From assembly GCF_013315265.1 (NCBI RefSeq), contig NZ_JABUFE010000014.1, positions 1 through 64,000 of the forward strand: DNA of 64,000 bases. The letters are read 5' to 3'. Below, piece by piece: positions 27,091 through 36,852 of the stretch (position 1 is the first letter of the stretch; the number at the start of each line of letters is the position of its first letter). A program made the translations under genes and the position numbers. The notes under the pieces were generated by a model. It had not been told where the DNA came from. It saw nothing but the letters and a program-made list of their open reading frames with translations, and ran no database searches. The DNA comes from Parasulfitobacter algicola. Its GTDB lineage: Bacteria; Pseudomonadota; Alphaproteobacteria; Rhodobacterales; Rhodobacteraceae.

Positions 27091-28908
27091 CTAGGACCCT
27101 TCGGGTTTATTGACTTGAAAAATCTTCAAAATTCCAGTTCCTTCACCAACTTGTGTTAGATAATTCGGCGGTGTACCTGCATTCAGAAGCGGCCAGATTG
27201 TACCGTCTTCTTCCGCAAACAAAGATTGTCCCCAAGTATCGCCAATTCCGGTACATAAAACGACATATTTAGCATTCCAACTATACAAATACTCTTTTGC
27301 TTGGGCAGCATCCGACTTTGAAAAATCTACCAGTGCTTGGATACCATCATGGTTGCGATGGAAATTCGATGCCAGCACGCGGTGTTTCGTTTCCATCAAT
27401 ATGTATGGCGCGAAATTAGTGCCAGACACGATCAGGCCAGGTTCAAATGCATTGAGTTGTTCAATAAGTTGGGAACTTAGGCACAACTGTTCGTCGTCAG
27501 ATGTATTTGCCCCCACAAGTGAAACGGAAGCATTAATATCGTTCTTGGGCGTGAATTCGGAAATCAACTCGCGCCAGAACATACTATTCAAGGCAACTAT
27601 CAAAACGATGAATACAATCCCGATCTTGGAATTATTAGTTGATTTGTACCATTTATAGCTGTCTGCCAACAAAAGAGCTAAGGCCGGTATAATGAAGATA
27701 TCCGTGAATGCTGATGCCCGAACTTGATAAAGCGAGATCGCCCAACTGATCGCAATCAAAACTGTAAGAAGCAGCTTTTCTTCTTTATGTTGTGATTTGA
27801 AGATCGAAAAGATCAGGTATGCGACTGCGATAACTGGGAGAAGCAATTGGCCGAAGCTACTACGGTTCGCAGGATCTTGTAGCCAGACCAGAAAGGGCTT
27901 GGCTTCATTAACGCGGTCCAGCCAATAGGTGCGGACATCAGGATAAATCTGCGACATTGGATTTGACAGACAATCGGGTGCAAACAATTTCCCGAAGATC
28001 AGAGTTGTTGCACCAAGGGAGACAAGCCCGATAAGGCGCACCATTTTGCTTTGATTTGAAAGAACCGGAACAATCAGGAACAAACCGGCAGAGCCGAAGC
28101 CAGCCAGTAATAAAAGCTGTTCATCTAATGCGTCACATCTGAAATCTGTTTTGGACGTTTCAGGCCAGAACGCCAAAAAGCTGATAATCAGTGTAACAAA
28201 GAACCCCGCACTGAAGCCCAGTGTCGCAGTCTTTCTGTCGGCGCCATGCCACCACCACCGCAAAGCGGCAGCCAGACAAAAAAGCGCAATATAAACAATC
28301 GCTTCCAAACCCACGACCAAACTTAGGGCCGCAAATAACCCACCAATTATACCAGCTTTATATCCTGTTTGGGATGACAGTGCTGCAGCAAGGCAAGCCA
28401 ATGTGAAAACAATTTGTACGTTATGGTGATCAAGCGATCCGACCCCAAATTTACCGCCCATGTAAATGACGAAACTGCCCAGATAAAGACTGGCAAACCC
28501 GGTCTCTTTTTCGCCAATTGCGTTGGAAATGCGTGTTAGCAATCCAATAGCGATAGCCAACAAAAACAATGGCCATACAGCGCCAGCCGTGATCTCGGCA
28601 TTTTTAGACGACATGAATAAATCGAAAAATAAAATTAAACCGGCAATGGGCAGATCGATTAATCGCGACCAGTGTAAAACAGTCCCGCCTTCCAAACCCA
28701 GTCGATATTGGGTCACATCGTACCATCCTTGCCCGGCCAGAAAATTCCGAACCTGAACAAGTCGCATCAGATCATCGTTCCACATCTGGGCAGATGGGCT
28801 TTGCATAATGAATGCGTCGGAAAGCGATTTTACTATGATCAGAGCGACTGCAAGCCAATACAGCTTGATCACTGTTGATCCCAAAGTTTTTTGCATATTA
28901 TTGACCAT
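27091..28908 (-). CDS. Polytopic membrane protein, putative GT-C glycosyltransferase
   Basis: A 605-residue protein with about 11-13 membrane helices in the first 440 residues and a soluble C-terminal region (about 445-600). Early acidic residues lie in the first extracytoplasmic loop (MWNDDLMRLVQVRNFLAGQGW). A large looped membrane domain with a periplasmic tail is the GT-C/oligosaccharyltransferase layout, which uses polyprenyl-phosphate sugars. Weak similarity to known families makes this tentative. Neighbours are an SMR-type flippase candidate and a divergent GT2 polyprenol-phosphate sugar synthase. Confidence 0.65.
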   Translation of the reverse strand: MVNNMQKTLGSTVIKLYWLAVALIIVKSLSDAFIMQSPSAQMWNDDLMRLVQVRNFLAGQGWYDVTQYRLGLEGGTVLHWSRLIDLPIAGLILFFDLFMSSKNAEITAGAVWPLFLLAIAIGLLTRISNAIGEKETGFASLYLGSFVIYMGGKFGVGSLDHHNVQIVFTLACLAAALSSQTGYKAGIIGGLFAALSLVVGLEAIVYIALFCLAAALRWWWHGADRKTATLGFSAGFFVTLIISFLAFWPETSKTDFRCDALDEQLLLLAGFGSAGLFLIVPVLSNQSKMVRLIGLVSLGATTLIFGKLFAPDCLSNPMSQIYPDVRTYWLDRVNEAKPFLVWLQDPANRSSFGQLLLPVIAVAYLIFSIFKSQHKEEKLLLTVLIAISWAISLYQVRASAFTDIFIIPALALLLADSYKWYKSTNNSKIGIVFIVLIVALNSMFWRELISEFTPKNDINASVSLVGANTSDDEQLCLSSQLIEQLNAFEPGLIVSGTNFAPYILMETKHRVLASNFHRNHDGIQALVDFSKSDAAQAKEYLYSWNAKYVVLCTGIGDTWGQSLFAEEDGTIWPLLNAGTPPNYLTQVGEGTGILKIFQVNKPEGS

Positions 28909-29001
28909 TTACCATTGTATATGGGTAACATCGCACCCGCGTTTTATCGACACTGTTTACTCAGAAAGGTCGACGCACTAAACGCAAAAGTTGTGATATG
29001 G

Positions 29002-29949
29002 ATGAAAGTGTTCGATGTGAGTGAAACTAAGCAACAGAGTGTCGCGGTATTGTTACCCTGCTACAACGAAGAAGTGACCATAGCGCAGCTGGTTGCAGAT
29101 TTCAAAGAAGCTTTGCCCGGTGCAGACATTTATGTTTATGACAATGCCTCAAGCGATAAAACCGCCGAACGGGCAAAGGAAGCTGGTGCCATTGTCAGGC
29201 ATGAACGCAGACGCGGCAAAGGCAATGTCATTCGCCGTATGTTCAGCGATATCGATGCCGATGTTTATGTGATGGCTGACGGCGATGGCACCTATGCTGC
29301 CAAGGATGCGCCTGCTTTGATCGAACAACTGAATGATCATTCGCTGGCGATGGTCGTGGGCCGCCGTGCCAATATAACGGAAGACGCCGGTCGTAAGGGT
29401 CATGCATTAGGAAATCGCGTTTTCAATGCAACGTTCCGCTGGATGTTTGAGCCAGGCTTTTCCGATATCTTTTCCGGTTATCGTGTTTTTTCGCGCAGGT
29501 TCGTCAAAAGCTTTCCCGCCTTGTCCGCAGGATTTGAAACAGAAACTGAAATATCTGTGCATGCGCTGACGCTGAAATTGCCGGTTGAGGAACAGGAGGT
29601 TTCTTATTCAACACGTCCAGAAGGATCCGAAAGCAAGCTAAGCACGTTTAAAGACGGACTTCGTATTCTGAAATCATTCTTTATCTTAATGAAAGAAGTG
29701 CGACCGCTGCAGTTCTTTTCGATCCTGGGTGGAATATCGCTTCTGTTCAGCCTTTATTTCGGGCTGCCGGTGGTGTTTGAATATTTTACAACCGGCATTG
29801 TGACGTTGATCCCACGGTGGATCGCCTGCATTGGGATGCTGGTACTGGCGTTGATGATGTTTGTGTGCGGGATCATACTGGACAGCATTGCGCGTTTCAG
29901 GACGGAACAGAAACTGATCGCCTATCTTGCAACTGCAAAATCGTCGTAA
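29002..29949 (+). CDS. GT2 polyprenol-phosphate sugar synthase-like protein
   Basis: A cytoplasmic GT2 domain (about 10-225; AVLLPCYNEEVTIAQLV, ADGDGTYAAKD with the metal-binding acidic run, FSDIFSGYRVFSRRFV) is followed by two C-terminal membrane helices (about 233-257 and 272-298). This is the layout of dolichyl/undecaprenyl-phosphate sugar synthases such as DPM1 and ArnC. The longest frame begins at 28891 and would overlap the divergent gene. ATG at 29002 is preferred, giving 315 residues that begin where homologous proteins do. It probably supplies the lipid-linked sugar for the adjacent membrane enzyme. Confidence 0.82.
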   Translation: MKVFDVSETKQQSVAVLLPCYNEEVTIAQLVADFKEALPGADIYVYDNASSDKTAERAKEAGAIVRHERRRGKGNVIRRMFSDIDADVYVMADGDGTYAAKDAPALIEQLNDHSLAMVVGRRANITEDAGRKGHALGNRVFNATFRWMFEPGFSDIFSGYRVFSRRFVKSFPALSAGFETETEISVHALTLKLPVEEQEVSYSTRPEGSESKLSTFKDGLRILKSFFILMKEVRPLQFFSILGGISLLFSLYFGLPVVFEYFTTGIVTLIPRWIACIGMLVLALMMFVCGIILDSIARFRTEQKLIAYLATAKSS

Positions 29950-30097
29950 GTCAGCTGATAATCATATGGCGCGGGATCAATTTGTTACCATAAATGTGCT
30001 ATAAGGGTATCTGACAAAACAAACTGCGAACGCGTTTAAGGCTTGGTGCCAGATGAAAATATCATTTGCGTGACATGGTCGGTTTCAGGCCGAAATA

Positions 30098-31540
30098 TCA
30101 ATTCCAGCATGTATTTGGAACAATATATGCCGAATAAGGTTCATCCCGGTATTTTCCGGCATCGCTTATGATATCAGCAACTTTAGTGCCGTCGCATGGC
30201 AGGGACCGCTTGCTTTCGATCACATAAAGCACGGTCGGCTGATCAGGGTTGGGCTGAAACGAGTAGCTAAGCGCATAATGATTTGGCGCACGGCCTTTGT
30301 GCGGCGCGGCGGCAATGTCAAACGGCTTATCGCGCCCGGTATAGAAAAGATCCGCCAGAATATCGCGTTTGCGGGCCACAATTGTGGTTTGATCGTTCCG
30401 TGCTGCGACATCGAAAATCTGATCGCTTAGTTCGTCCAACCCCACATAACGGCTCATCAACAGCCGATCCTGGCCAAGGGTCATGCGATCTGCGAAAATC
30501 ATTGCGATGGGCAGGAACAAACATAAAAAACCGTTGATCACGAACGAGGCCTTTAGCCAGTTCGGGCGTGTCACCAATGCAGAAAATACGACAAGACTGC
30601 CCGCGACATAGGCTGCCGCGGCCCAATTTGCATAGGCCTCGGACAGGATGGCCTGCAGACAGACCAGGACTATGATCGGCAAGGAGAACAAAAGCATAGC
30701 CGCCTGAAACAGCGTCAAGCCGCCCCGTGCTGCGCGCCAGCCTAAAACGAGTAGCCAGCCAAAAACGACAGGTCCAAAGACTGCGAACTGTGCTAGAAAA
30801 AACTCGGTCAGACCGGCGAAGTTCAAGCTGGCCCTGCTGCCCGGATCGCGTACCCAATCGGCATTATCAAGCGTGTGTTCAATCGTCGAAAGGCCGTTGG
30901 CGATGTTCCATAAGATATTTGGTGAAATGGTGATCAGGAAAACGCCCAGAATTGTTCCGGTCTGGCCCCAATTTGGTCGATATTGGCGAAAGGCGACCGC
31001 GGTCAGGCATGCCATAATCACATAATACAGTGCCGCGTATTTTGACAAAAAAGCAAAGCCCAACAGAACACCTGTCAGGATCAGCCACTGCCGTCGATCA
31101 TCTTCGAAAATCCGCAAGTAACAATAAAGCGCACCTGCAAGAAACGGAAACATGACGGTATCTGTTGAGATTAAAAAGGACCCCACCGCGACCATCGGCA
31201 ACGTGGCATAGCCCAAAGCCGTTGCAATGGCTGCGCGATGGCCGATATGACGTGCAGCGATAGCGCCTAAAATCAAGGCTGTCGCTGCATGAAGCAGAGG
31301 TGCTGGTAATCTGATCCAGAATGCTGTGTCGCTGCCGCCGATTTCGGTAAAGGCGCGGATCACCCAGCCAATCATCGGGGGTTTTGAATAATAACCGAAC
31401 GCCAGATCTTGCCCCCAGAACCAATACTGGGCTTCATCCACGAAAATATCAGCGGTTGCAAAATGCAGTGACACCACGCGAAATGCGGTGATCAGGGTTA
31501 GTCCAAGCAGGGCCGGACCCAGCCAGCTACGGTGAAGCAC
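30098..31540 (-). CDS. GT39-family membrane glycosyltransferase (ArnT/PMT-like)
   Basis: A 480-residue integral membrane protein with about 10-12 helices. The first large loop carries the acidic motif DIFVDEAQYWFWGQDLAFGYYSKPP, characteristic of GT39 (PMT/ArnT) enzymes, in which Asp-Glu is catalytic. Such enzymes take a sugar from undecaprenyl phosphate on the periplasmic side and attach it to lipid A, a glycan or a protein. The order on the minus strand (GT2 synthase, small LAB_N protein, this gene) is a recurring alphaproteobacterial set. The acceptor is unknown. It overlaps the LAB_N gene by 14 bases. Confidence 0.86.
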   Translation of the reverse strand: MLHRSWLGPALLGLTLITAFRVVSLHFATADIFVDEAQYWFWGQDLAFGYYSKPPMIGWVIRAFTEIGGSDTAFWIRLPAPLLHAATALILGAIAARHIGHRAAIATALGYATLPMVAVGSFLISTDTVMFPFLAGALYCYLRIFEDDRRQWLILTGVLLGFAFLSKYAALYYVIMACLTAVAFRQYRPNWGQTGTILGVFLITISPNILWNIANGLSTIEHTLDNADWVRDPGSRASLNFAGLTEFFLAQFAVFGPVVFGWLLVLGWRAARGGLTLFQAAMLLFSLPIIVLVCLQAILSEAYANWAAAAYVAGSLVVFSALVTRPNWLKASFVINGFLCLFLPIAMIFADRMTLGQDRLLMSRYVGLDELSDQIFDVAARNDQTTIVARKRDILADLFYTGRDKPFDIAAAPHKGRAPNHYALSYSFQPNPDQPTVLYVIESKRSLPCDGTKVADIISDAGKYRDEPYSAYIVPNTCWN

Positions 31541-31835
31541 GTCGTTTTTCCGCGTATATCAGCCAAAGGTTACGACAATAGATAAGCAGCCCCATGCTTT
31601 GACCAAATATAAAAACCGGATCTTTGCGATAAACCGCATAAGCGAACAGAATGGCACCGCCAATGATCGAAAAATACCAGAAGGCCAGCGGGATCACGGA
31701 CCGTTTGGCGCGTTCGGATGCGATCCATTGAACCAAAAAGCGCGCGGTAAATAAAAGCTGGCCGCCGATACCAAAGACAACCCACCAGAATTCAAACCAG
31801 CTTTCCACGTTTAGCCATGCAAAGACATTATCCAT
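31527..31835 (-). CDS. Lipid A biosynthesis N-terminal-like (LAB_N) membrane protein
   Basis: A 102-residue protein with three membrane helices (GGQLLFTARFLVQWIASERAKRSVIP in the first, then YFSIIGGAILFAYAVYR and VFIFGQSMGLLIYCRNLWLIY). It matches the small domain named after the N-terminus of lipid A disaccharide synthase-associated proteins. In this position, between a GT2 synthase and a GT39 enzyme, it is thought to help carry or flip the lipid-linked sugar. Overlaps of 8 and 14 bases show tight linkage. Confidence 0.85.
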   Translation of the reverse strand: MDNVFAWLNVESWFEFWWVVFGIGGQLLFTARFLVQWIASERAKRSVIPLAFWYFSIIGGAILFAYAVYRKDPVFIFGQSMGLLIYCRNLWLIYAEKRRASP

Positions 31836-32556
31836 CCAGCGGCACCTCGGTCGGATGGGCTTTCTTGCGACGTCTGATCAACCATGCCACGCCCATCAAA
31901 TCAAAAACCCCAACAAACGCACGTTGGATATTGGAATAATTCGATCGGCCCGCACCGCGTTCGCGGTGGCTGACATCGACCAGCGCAATGTCCCATCCGT
32001 TGCATTTGAACAAGGCGGGCAGATAACGGTGCATGTGATCGAAATAGGGAAGTTCAAGGAATGCGTCCTTGCGAAACCCTTTCAGCCCGCAGCCCGTATC
32101 GCGTGTGCCGTCGTGCAGAATGCGCTTGCGCAGTGAATTAGCCAGTTTAGAGGCTGCGCGTTTGGATGTCGTATCCTGCCTGTCAATCCGTTGACCCGCG
32201 ACCAGCCCCAGTTTTCCGTTCTGGTCTGCCAATAGCGGTTGATAAAGCTTTGGAATTTCACATGGCGGATTTTGTCCATCACCGTCCAAAGTACAGATGA
32301 TATCTGCAAGTGCAGCGTTTACGCCACTATGAACCGCTGCACTTTGGCCGCCCGAATGGGTGTTTTGCAGCAATCTGACCGTCGGATGCACCGCTTTCAG
32401 CGCACGTACAGCATCGGCTGTTCCGTCGGTGGAGGCATCATCAATGATAATCACCTCGTATGCGACATCTGTGCAGTGTTCTGCGATCTCGGCCAGAACG
32501 GTTTCTACGTTCCCGGCTTCGTTTTTCATCGGGATTACAATTGAAACGGCTGTCAC
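31828..32556 (-). CDS. GT2 polyprenyl-phosphate sugar synthase
   Basis: A 242-residue soluble GT2 enzyme (AVSIVIPMKNEAGNVETVLAEI at the start, IDDASTDGTADAV, CTLDGDGQNPP with its DGD metal motif, and GCGLKGFRKD, HRERGAGRSNYS). It resembles dolichol-phosphate mannosyltransferase-like proteins that load a nucleotide sugar onto undecaprenyl phosphate. It is the first gene of a three-gene set with the LAB_N protein and the GT39 enzyme, and starts 3 bases after the LacI-type regulator stop. Confidence 0.87.
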   Translation of the reverse strand: MTAVSIVIPMKNEAGNVETVLAEIAEHCTDVAYEVIIIDDASTDGTADAVRALKAVHPTVRLLQNTHSGGQSAAVHSGVNAALADIICTLDGDGQNPPCEIPKLYQPLLADQNGKLGLVAGQRIDRQDTTSKRAASKLANSLRKRILHDGTRDTGCGLKGFRKDAFLELPYFDHMHRYLPALFKCNGWDIALVDVSHRERGAGRSNYSNIQRAFVGVFDLMGVAWLIRRRKKAHPTEVPLDG

Positions 32557-32559
32557 GAT

Positions 32560-33588
32560 TTATCCCCGTTTCAAAGTGTCGCCAAAAGAAATCTTGGGCG
32601 ATAATTCAATAGCTTCGGGTTCGTCAGGCCCATCTTCAGCGCAGCGTTGTGCAATGATCTGCGCGGCTTTGCGACCGATTTCGCTGCGACAAGCATCCAT
32701 CGTGGCCAATTGGCGTGGAAGGCCTTGCAGTAATTCGACGCCGTTAAATCCAGCCAACCCGATTTCAGAGGGAATATTAAGACCTTTTTCCAGCAAATAC
32801 AGCAATCCACCCGCACCGATCATGTCATTGGAATAATACAGAAAATCCAGATCAGGCGAACGTTTCAGCATCGCTTCAGTCATCTCGCGGCCTTTGGCCA
32901 ATGCTGACCCACCATCGTAAAATTCCTGATCTGCAACCTCAATACCCTCTTTGGCCAATGCCTCTGTAAAGCCCTCAAAACGTTTGCGCGCACGGTGATC
33001 CATTGGCATTTTCGTGCCCATAAATCCGATGCGACGGTATCCTTCGGCGGCGATCGCCTGGGCCATCATACGGCCCGCGCGGCGATGCGAAATACCAACC
33101 ATGCTGTCTACGGGCGTGCCGTCGACATCCATAATTTCAACAATCGGAATACCTGCTGCCTTTAGCATTGCGCGCGTGGCGTCCGAATGTTCGACACCTG
33201 CAATAATAACGCCAGAGGGACGCCAGGACAGCATTTCATACAGAACCTTTTCTTCCTTTTCGGGAAGATAGTTCGTCACACCCACCACAGGCTGCAAAGA
33301 TGTTTCGTCCAGCACCGCGCTGATACCGGTCATCACTTCGGGAAATACCATATTTGACAGCGATGGAATGATGACGGCCACCAGATTGACACGCTGCGAT
33401 GCCAGGGCGCCAGCGATTTTGTTGGGCACATATCCGAGCTGCTTGGCGGCTGCTAGAACCTTGTCACGTGTATTTTCACTGACATCGCCGCGTCCGCGCA
33501 AGACACGGCTTACCGTCATCTCGCTGACGCCAGATGCCTCGGATACATCGCGCAGGGTCAAAGGGCGTTTTGGGGGCAGTGAAGTCAC
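32560..33588 (-). CDS. LacI-family transcriptional regulator
   Basis: A 342-residue repressor-type protein. The N-terminal helix-turn-helix TLRDVSEASGVSEMTVSRVLRGRGDVS and hinge GYVPNKIAGALASQ are followed by a periplasmic-binding-like sensor domain (VAVIIPSLSNMVFPEVMTGI onward). Members of this branch include GntR-type gluconate and related sugar-acid regulators. The regulated pathway is not nearby: the downstream genes are glycosyltransferases just 3 bases away, so it may control them or simply share the transcript. The effector is unknown. Confidence 0.88.
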   Translation of the reverse strand: MTSLPPKRPLTLRDVSEASGVSEMTVSRVLRGRGDVSENTRDKVLAAAKQLGYVPNKIAGALASQRVNLVAVIIPSLSNMVFPEVMTGISAVLDETSLQPVVGVTNYLPEKEEKVLYEMLSWRPSGVIIAGVEHSDATRAMLKAAGIPIVEIMDVDGTPVDSMVGISHRRAGRMMAQAIAAEGYRRIGFMGTKMPMDHRARKRFEGFTEALAKEGIEVADQEFYDGGSALAKGREMTEAMLKRSPDLDFLYYSNDMIGAGGLLYLLEKGLNIPSEIGLAGFNGVELLQGLPRQLATMDACRSEIGRKAAQIIAQRCAEDGPDEPEAIELSPKISFGDTLKRG

Positions 33589-33680
33589 GTAAGACGGCCT
33601 TGAATTACCATTGTTTCATTCTTGTTAGTCCCTAAATCCACGCTTGTCCAAGGGCACGCGTCGTCAGCAATCCTGCTTGA

Positions 33681-34292
33681 TCAAAACCGCATCACTTTTG
33701 CAATGGTCTTCCAGATTAGCCAAAGATCAAAGCATATCGAAGAATGGGCTGCATATATTCGATCAAGACGTGCCTTTTGCGGGACACAACGGCGGCGATA
33801 AATCTGGTCGGTTTGATCTGCCGATGTCGCTTGTGCCAAGATTATTTCTTCGTGTTTGTGAAATGCCAGTGTTGCCAAACCGGTGATGCCGGGGCGGTTT
33901 TTCAAAACATCCTGATAAAGATCAGGGAAAAGATCAACATACCGGGGCAGGGGTGGGCGCGGTCCCACAAAGCTCATCTCGCCCAACAGGATATTCCAAA
34001 GTTGGGGCAATTCATCCAACCGGTATTTTCGCAAAATGCGTCCAAGGGGTGTAATGCGATGATCTTTATCTGCGCCAGACACCCCGCCGCCGTCATCAGC
34101 CCCGGGTGTCATTGTGCGGAATTTCCAAAGCGTAAATAGCTGGTTGTGTGTCTTCATTCGTTGCGTACCAAATAAAATCGGGCGGCCATCGCGGATAAGT
34201 ATCATCGCGGCGATCACAAGCATGATTGGCCAAAAAATCGATAGGCCGAGCAGGGATAAAATAATATCCAATATCCGCTTTTGCACTGTCAT
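33681..34292 (-). CDS. Undecaprenyl-phosphate sugar phosphotransferase
   Basis: A 203-residue bacterial sugar transferase. One N-terminal membrane helix (LDIILSLLGLSIFWPIMLVIA) is followed by the conserved catalytic region: LWKFRTM, LRKYRLDELPQLWNIL and MSFVGPRPPLPRYVDLF. These enzymes start repeat-unit assembly by moving a sugar-1-phosphate onto undecaprenyl phosphate, at the inner membrane. This is the short PglC/WcaJ-C type. It overlaps the epimerase upstream by ATGA and lies near the rfb genes, so it may initiate the rhamnose-containing glycan. Confidence 0.88.
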   Translation of the reverse strand: MTVQKRILDIILSLLGLSIFWPIMLVIAAMILIRDGRPILFGTQRMKTHNQLFTLWKFRTMTPGADDGGGVSGADKDHRITPLGRILRKYRLDELPQLWNILLGEMSFVGPRPPLPRYVDLFPDLYQDVLKNRPGITGLATLAFHKHEEIILAQATSADQTDQIYRRRCVPQKARLDRIYAAHSSICFDLWLIWKTIAKVMRF

Positions 34293-35128
34293 GATAAGTG
34301 TTTGACTTGATCAATCATCACATCAGGTGCTGCGCTGTCGGCTGGTATATCAACTAGTTTTTGCAGTTCTGCCGTGTCCATTGTCAGCCGTGGAATTGCC
34401 CCTTTGGGTGCGGGTTGAAAGTGCCAATCGCATTGGGCCGCCTTTAACAAATCTTCCATATGCACCGGGGGCGTTGCGGCAATGTTCAGGATCATAGGCG
34501 ATTGCAGCCTGTCTAAATTCAACTCGATAAGCTGCCGGATCACATCGGCCAGGGTTTGTGGGCCGATATAACTGCGCAATGGCCCGCGCCCGTCGGGTAA
34601 CTGATCAAGGCCAACACGGCCTGAATTTATCAGGGGTAAGCTATCCGCGCCCACCACATTGCCAAGACGCAGCAAAAAGATGAATGGATCGTCGGGCCGA
34701 AGCTGATTTAGAACGGTATCCTCCATCTGACATTTTGCAAGACCATAAGCCCCGACTGGCTGGCGACGCGCGATTTCCGAAACATCATCATCCGAGCCTC
34801 CATAAACAGCAGCGGAGGATATCAGGATAACGCGATTTACCCCCGCAGTTCTTGCCGCGTTTAAGGCCGATATCGCAAGATCAGTGTTCAGGCGCAGCTG
34901 ATCTTTGGACCCAGACGTCACACCGGCAAGATTTAAAATAACATCGCAATCCTGCGCCGCAAGCGACAGGGACGACGGATCAGACACAGGACAAAACTGA
35001 ATAGATTGCAGATCATCCAATGGCTTTCGCGACTGCCAGCAAATATCCATTTCGGCATCGGCCCAAACTCTACGCAGGAAAGTGCCGATTTTGCCCGACG
35101 ACCCCAGAACAAGTATTTTTTTCGCCAC
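34289..35128 (-). CDS. NAD-dependent epimerase/dehydratase
   Basis: A 279-residue short-chain dehydrogenase-type protein. The nucleotide loop is VLGSSGKIGTFLRR, the active Ser-Tyr-Lys triad is visible in ISSAAVYGG and VGAYGLAKCQMED, and the C-terminal half is substrate-binding. Extended SDR members act on nucleotide sugars in surface-glycan synthesis. The substrate is not assignable from sequence. It overlaps the sugar transferase by 4 bases and is divergent from rfbC, whose start lies 117 bases beyond its own. Confidence 0.82.
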   Translation of the reverse strand: MAKKILVLGSSGKIGTFLRRVWADAEMDICWQSRKPLDDLQSIQFCPVSDPSSLSLAAQDCDVILNLAGVTSGSKDQLRLNTDLAISALNAARTAGVNRVILISSAAVYGGSDDDVSEIARRQPVGAYGLAKCQMEDTVLNQLRPDDPFIFLLRLGNVVGADSLPLINSGRVGLDQLPDGRGPLRSYIGPQTLADVIRQLIELNLDRLQSPMILNIAATPPVHMEDLLKAAQCDWHFQPAPKGAIPRLTMDTAELQKLVDIPADSAAPDVMIDQVKHLS

Positions 35129-35244
35129 TCTTTTATGCCACCCACTTCATGTGCAGTCATATTGCGAGAGCAAGCATTGAAGTTGCAACACAAATACGCG
35201 CAACGGGATTTGTAACTTGGGATCAAACAGGGAATACTGAACAT

Positions 35245-35808
35245 ATGCAAATAACCAAAACTGATCTTCCCGGCGTTTTGATTTTGACCCCCAAACGATT
35301 TGGTGATGCACGCGGTTTCTTTTCCGAGGTGTATAATCGCAAGACTTTGTTGGATCACGGCATTGATATCGAATTTGTTCAGGACAATCATTCCCTTAGT
35401 GTTGATGTGGGTGTTTTACGAGGATTGCACTATCAGACCCCACCGCACGCGCAGGACAAACTTGTGCGGGTTGGTGCGGGCCGAATTTTTGACGTTGCGG
35501 TTGATATAAGGCGCGGATCGCCCAGTTATGGAAAATGGATCGGGGTTGAGCTGTCTGCGGATAACGGCAAACAGCTTTTGATCCCAAAGGGTTTCCTGCA
35601 CGGCTTTGTCACGTATGAACCGAGTACTGAGGTATTATACAAATGCTCTGACGTTTATGCGCCCGATTGTGATGGGGCCGTTCATTACGCAGACCCTGAG
35701 ATTGGTATTGATTGGAGCATTGAAACGAACAAAGTGATCTTATCCGACAAGGATGCATCTGCGCCGTTTATGGCCGATTTTGAAAGCCCTTTCCGTTATG
35801 AAGAATAG
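35245..35808 (+). CDS. rfbC: dTDP-4-dehydrorhamnose 3,5-epimerase RfbC
   Basis: A 187-residue RmlC-type cupin, third step of dTDP-L-rhamnose synthesis. Catalytic residues appear in VLRGLHYQTPPHAQDKLVRV (the His), DVAVDIRRGSPSYG, LIPKGFLHGFVT and a Tyr in VLYKCSDVYAP. ATG at 35245 is chosen because RfbC proteins begin MQI(T/K)..; the longer frame from 35020 has no such start. It leads the rfbCBDA set, and rfbB follows 3 bases later. Confidence 0.95.
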   Translation: MQITKTDLPGVLILTPKRFGDARGFFSEVYNRKTLLDHGIDIEFVQDNHSLSVDVGVLRGLHYQTPPHAQDKLVRVGAGRIFDVAVDIRRGSPSYGKWIGVELSADNGKQLLIPKGFLHGFVTYEPSTEVLYKCSDVYAPDCDGAVHYADPEIGIDWSIETNKVILSDKDASAPFMADFESPFRYEE

Positions 35809-35811
35809 AAC

Positions 35812-36852
35812 ATGAGACTGTTGGTAACCGGCGGGGCCGGTTTTATTGGATCGGCTGTCGTGCGGAAGGCCATCGCCGCCGGCCATCAAGTGATCAATCT
35901 GGATGCGCTGACCTATGCGGCTTGTCTTGAAAATGTGGCCCTGGTCGCGGACAGTCCGAATTATGTCTTTGAACATGGCGACATTCGCGACGCGGCATTG
36001 CTTCACGCGGTATTTACAAAACACAAACCTGATGCGGTGATGCATTTGGCCGCCGAAAGCCATGTCGACCGATCCATTGATGGTCCCAGTGCATTTATCG
36101 AAACCAATGTGACGGGCACTTATAATCTGTTGCAAGCAGCGCGACAGCATTGGATGGATCAAGGCAAGCCGGATGCTTTCAGATTTCACCATATATCGAC
36201 TGATGAGGTTTATGGCAGTTTGGGGGAAACGGGTAAGTTTACGGAAACCACGTCCTATGCACCCAACAGCCCCTATTCTGCGTCCAAAGCCGCCTCAGAT
36301 CATTTGGTCAGGGCATGGGGTGAAACTTATGGGCTGCCTGTTTTGGTCACGAATTGCTCGAACAACTACGGGCCTTATCACTTCCCCGAAAAGCTGATCC
36401 CGGTTGTGATCTTGAATGCACTGCAAGGGCGTCCTATTCCGATCTATGGCAGTGGTGAAAATATTCGAGATTGGCTTTATGTCGAAGACCACGCCGATGC
36501 GCTTTTAACAGTTTTGGCGAATGGCAAAGTTGGTCACACCTATAATATAGGCGGCGACAATGAGGTCAGGAACATCGATCTTGTGCGCATGATCTGCGCC
36601 GTTCTGGATGCCATACGCCCGAAAGCTGCCCCCTATGCCGATCAGATTGAATTTGTCACGGACCGTCCGGGTCACGATCTGCGCTATGCCATCGATGCAT
36701 CGCGTATTCAAGACGAACTGGGCTGGCGTCCGTCGGTCACATTGGAACAGGGGCTTGCAATGACGATTGACTGGTATCTTGAAAACGAAAGCTGGTGGCG
36801 CGCGCTTTTGAAACGCGATGGTGTGGGTGACCGACTGGGTATATCAGTATGA
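35812..36852 (+). CDS. rfbB: dTDP-glucose 4,6-dehydratase RfbB
   Basis: A 346-residue extended SDR enzyme, second step of dTDP-rhamnose synthesis. The nucleotide loop [16 protein letters not shown], the catalytic [12 protein letters not shown] and the [19 protein letters not shown] triad region are all intact. It converts dTDP-glucose to dTDP-4-keto-6-deoxyglucose. It overlaps rfbD by 4 bases (ATGA). Confidence 0.96.
   Translation: MRLLVTGGAGFIGSAVVRKAIAAGHQVINLDALTYAACLENVALVADSPNYVFEHGDIRDAALLHAVFTKHKPDAVMHLAAESHVDRSIDGPSAFIETNVTGTYNLLQAARQHWMDQGKPDAFRFHHISTDEVYGSLGETGKFTETTSYAPNSPYSASKAASDHLVRAWGETYGLPVLVTNCSNNYGPYHFPEKLIPVVILNALQGRPIPIYGSGENIRDWLYVEDHADALLTVLANGKVGHTYNIGGDNEVRNIDLVRMICAVLDAIRPKAAPYADQIEFVTDRPGHDLRYAIDASRIQDELGWRPSVTLEQGLAMTIDWYLENESWWRALLKRDGVGDRLGISV

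Noticed and set aside
34933-35391. A long minus-strand frame overlapping the epimerase and rfbC starts
   Set aside because: It is a shadow of two well-supported genes and has no ribosome site or family motif.
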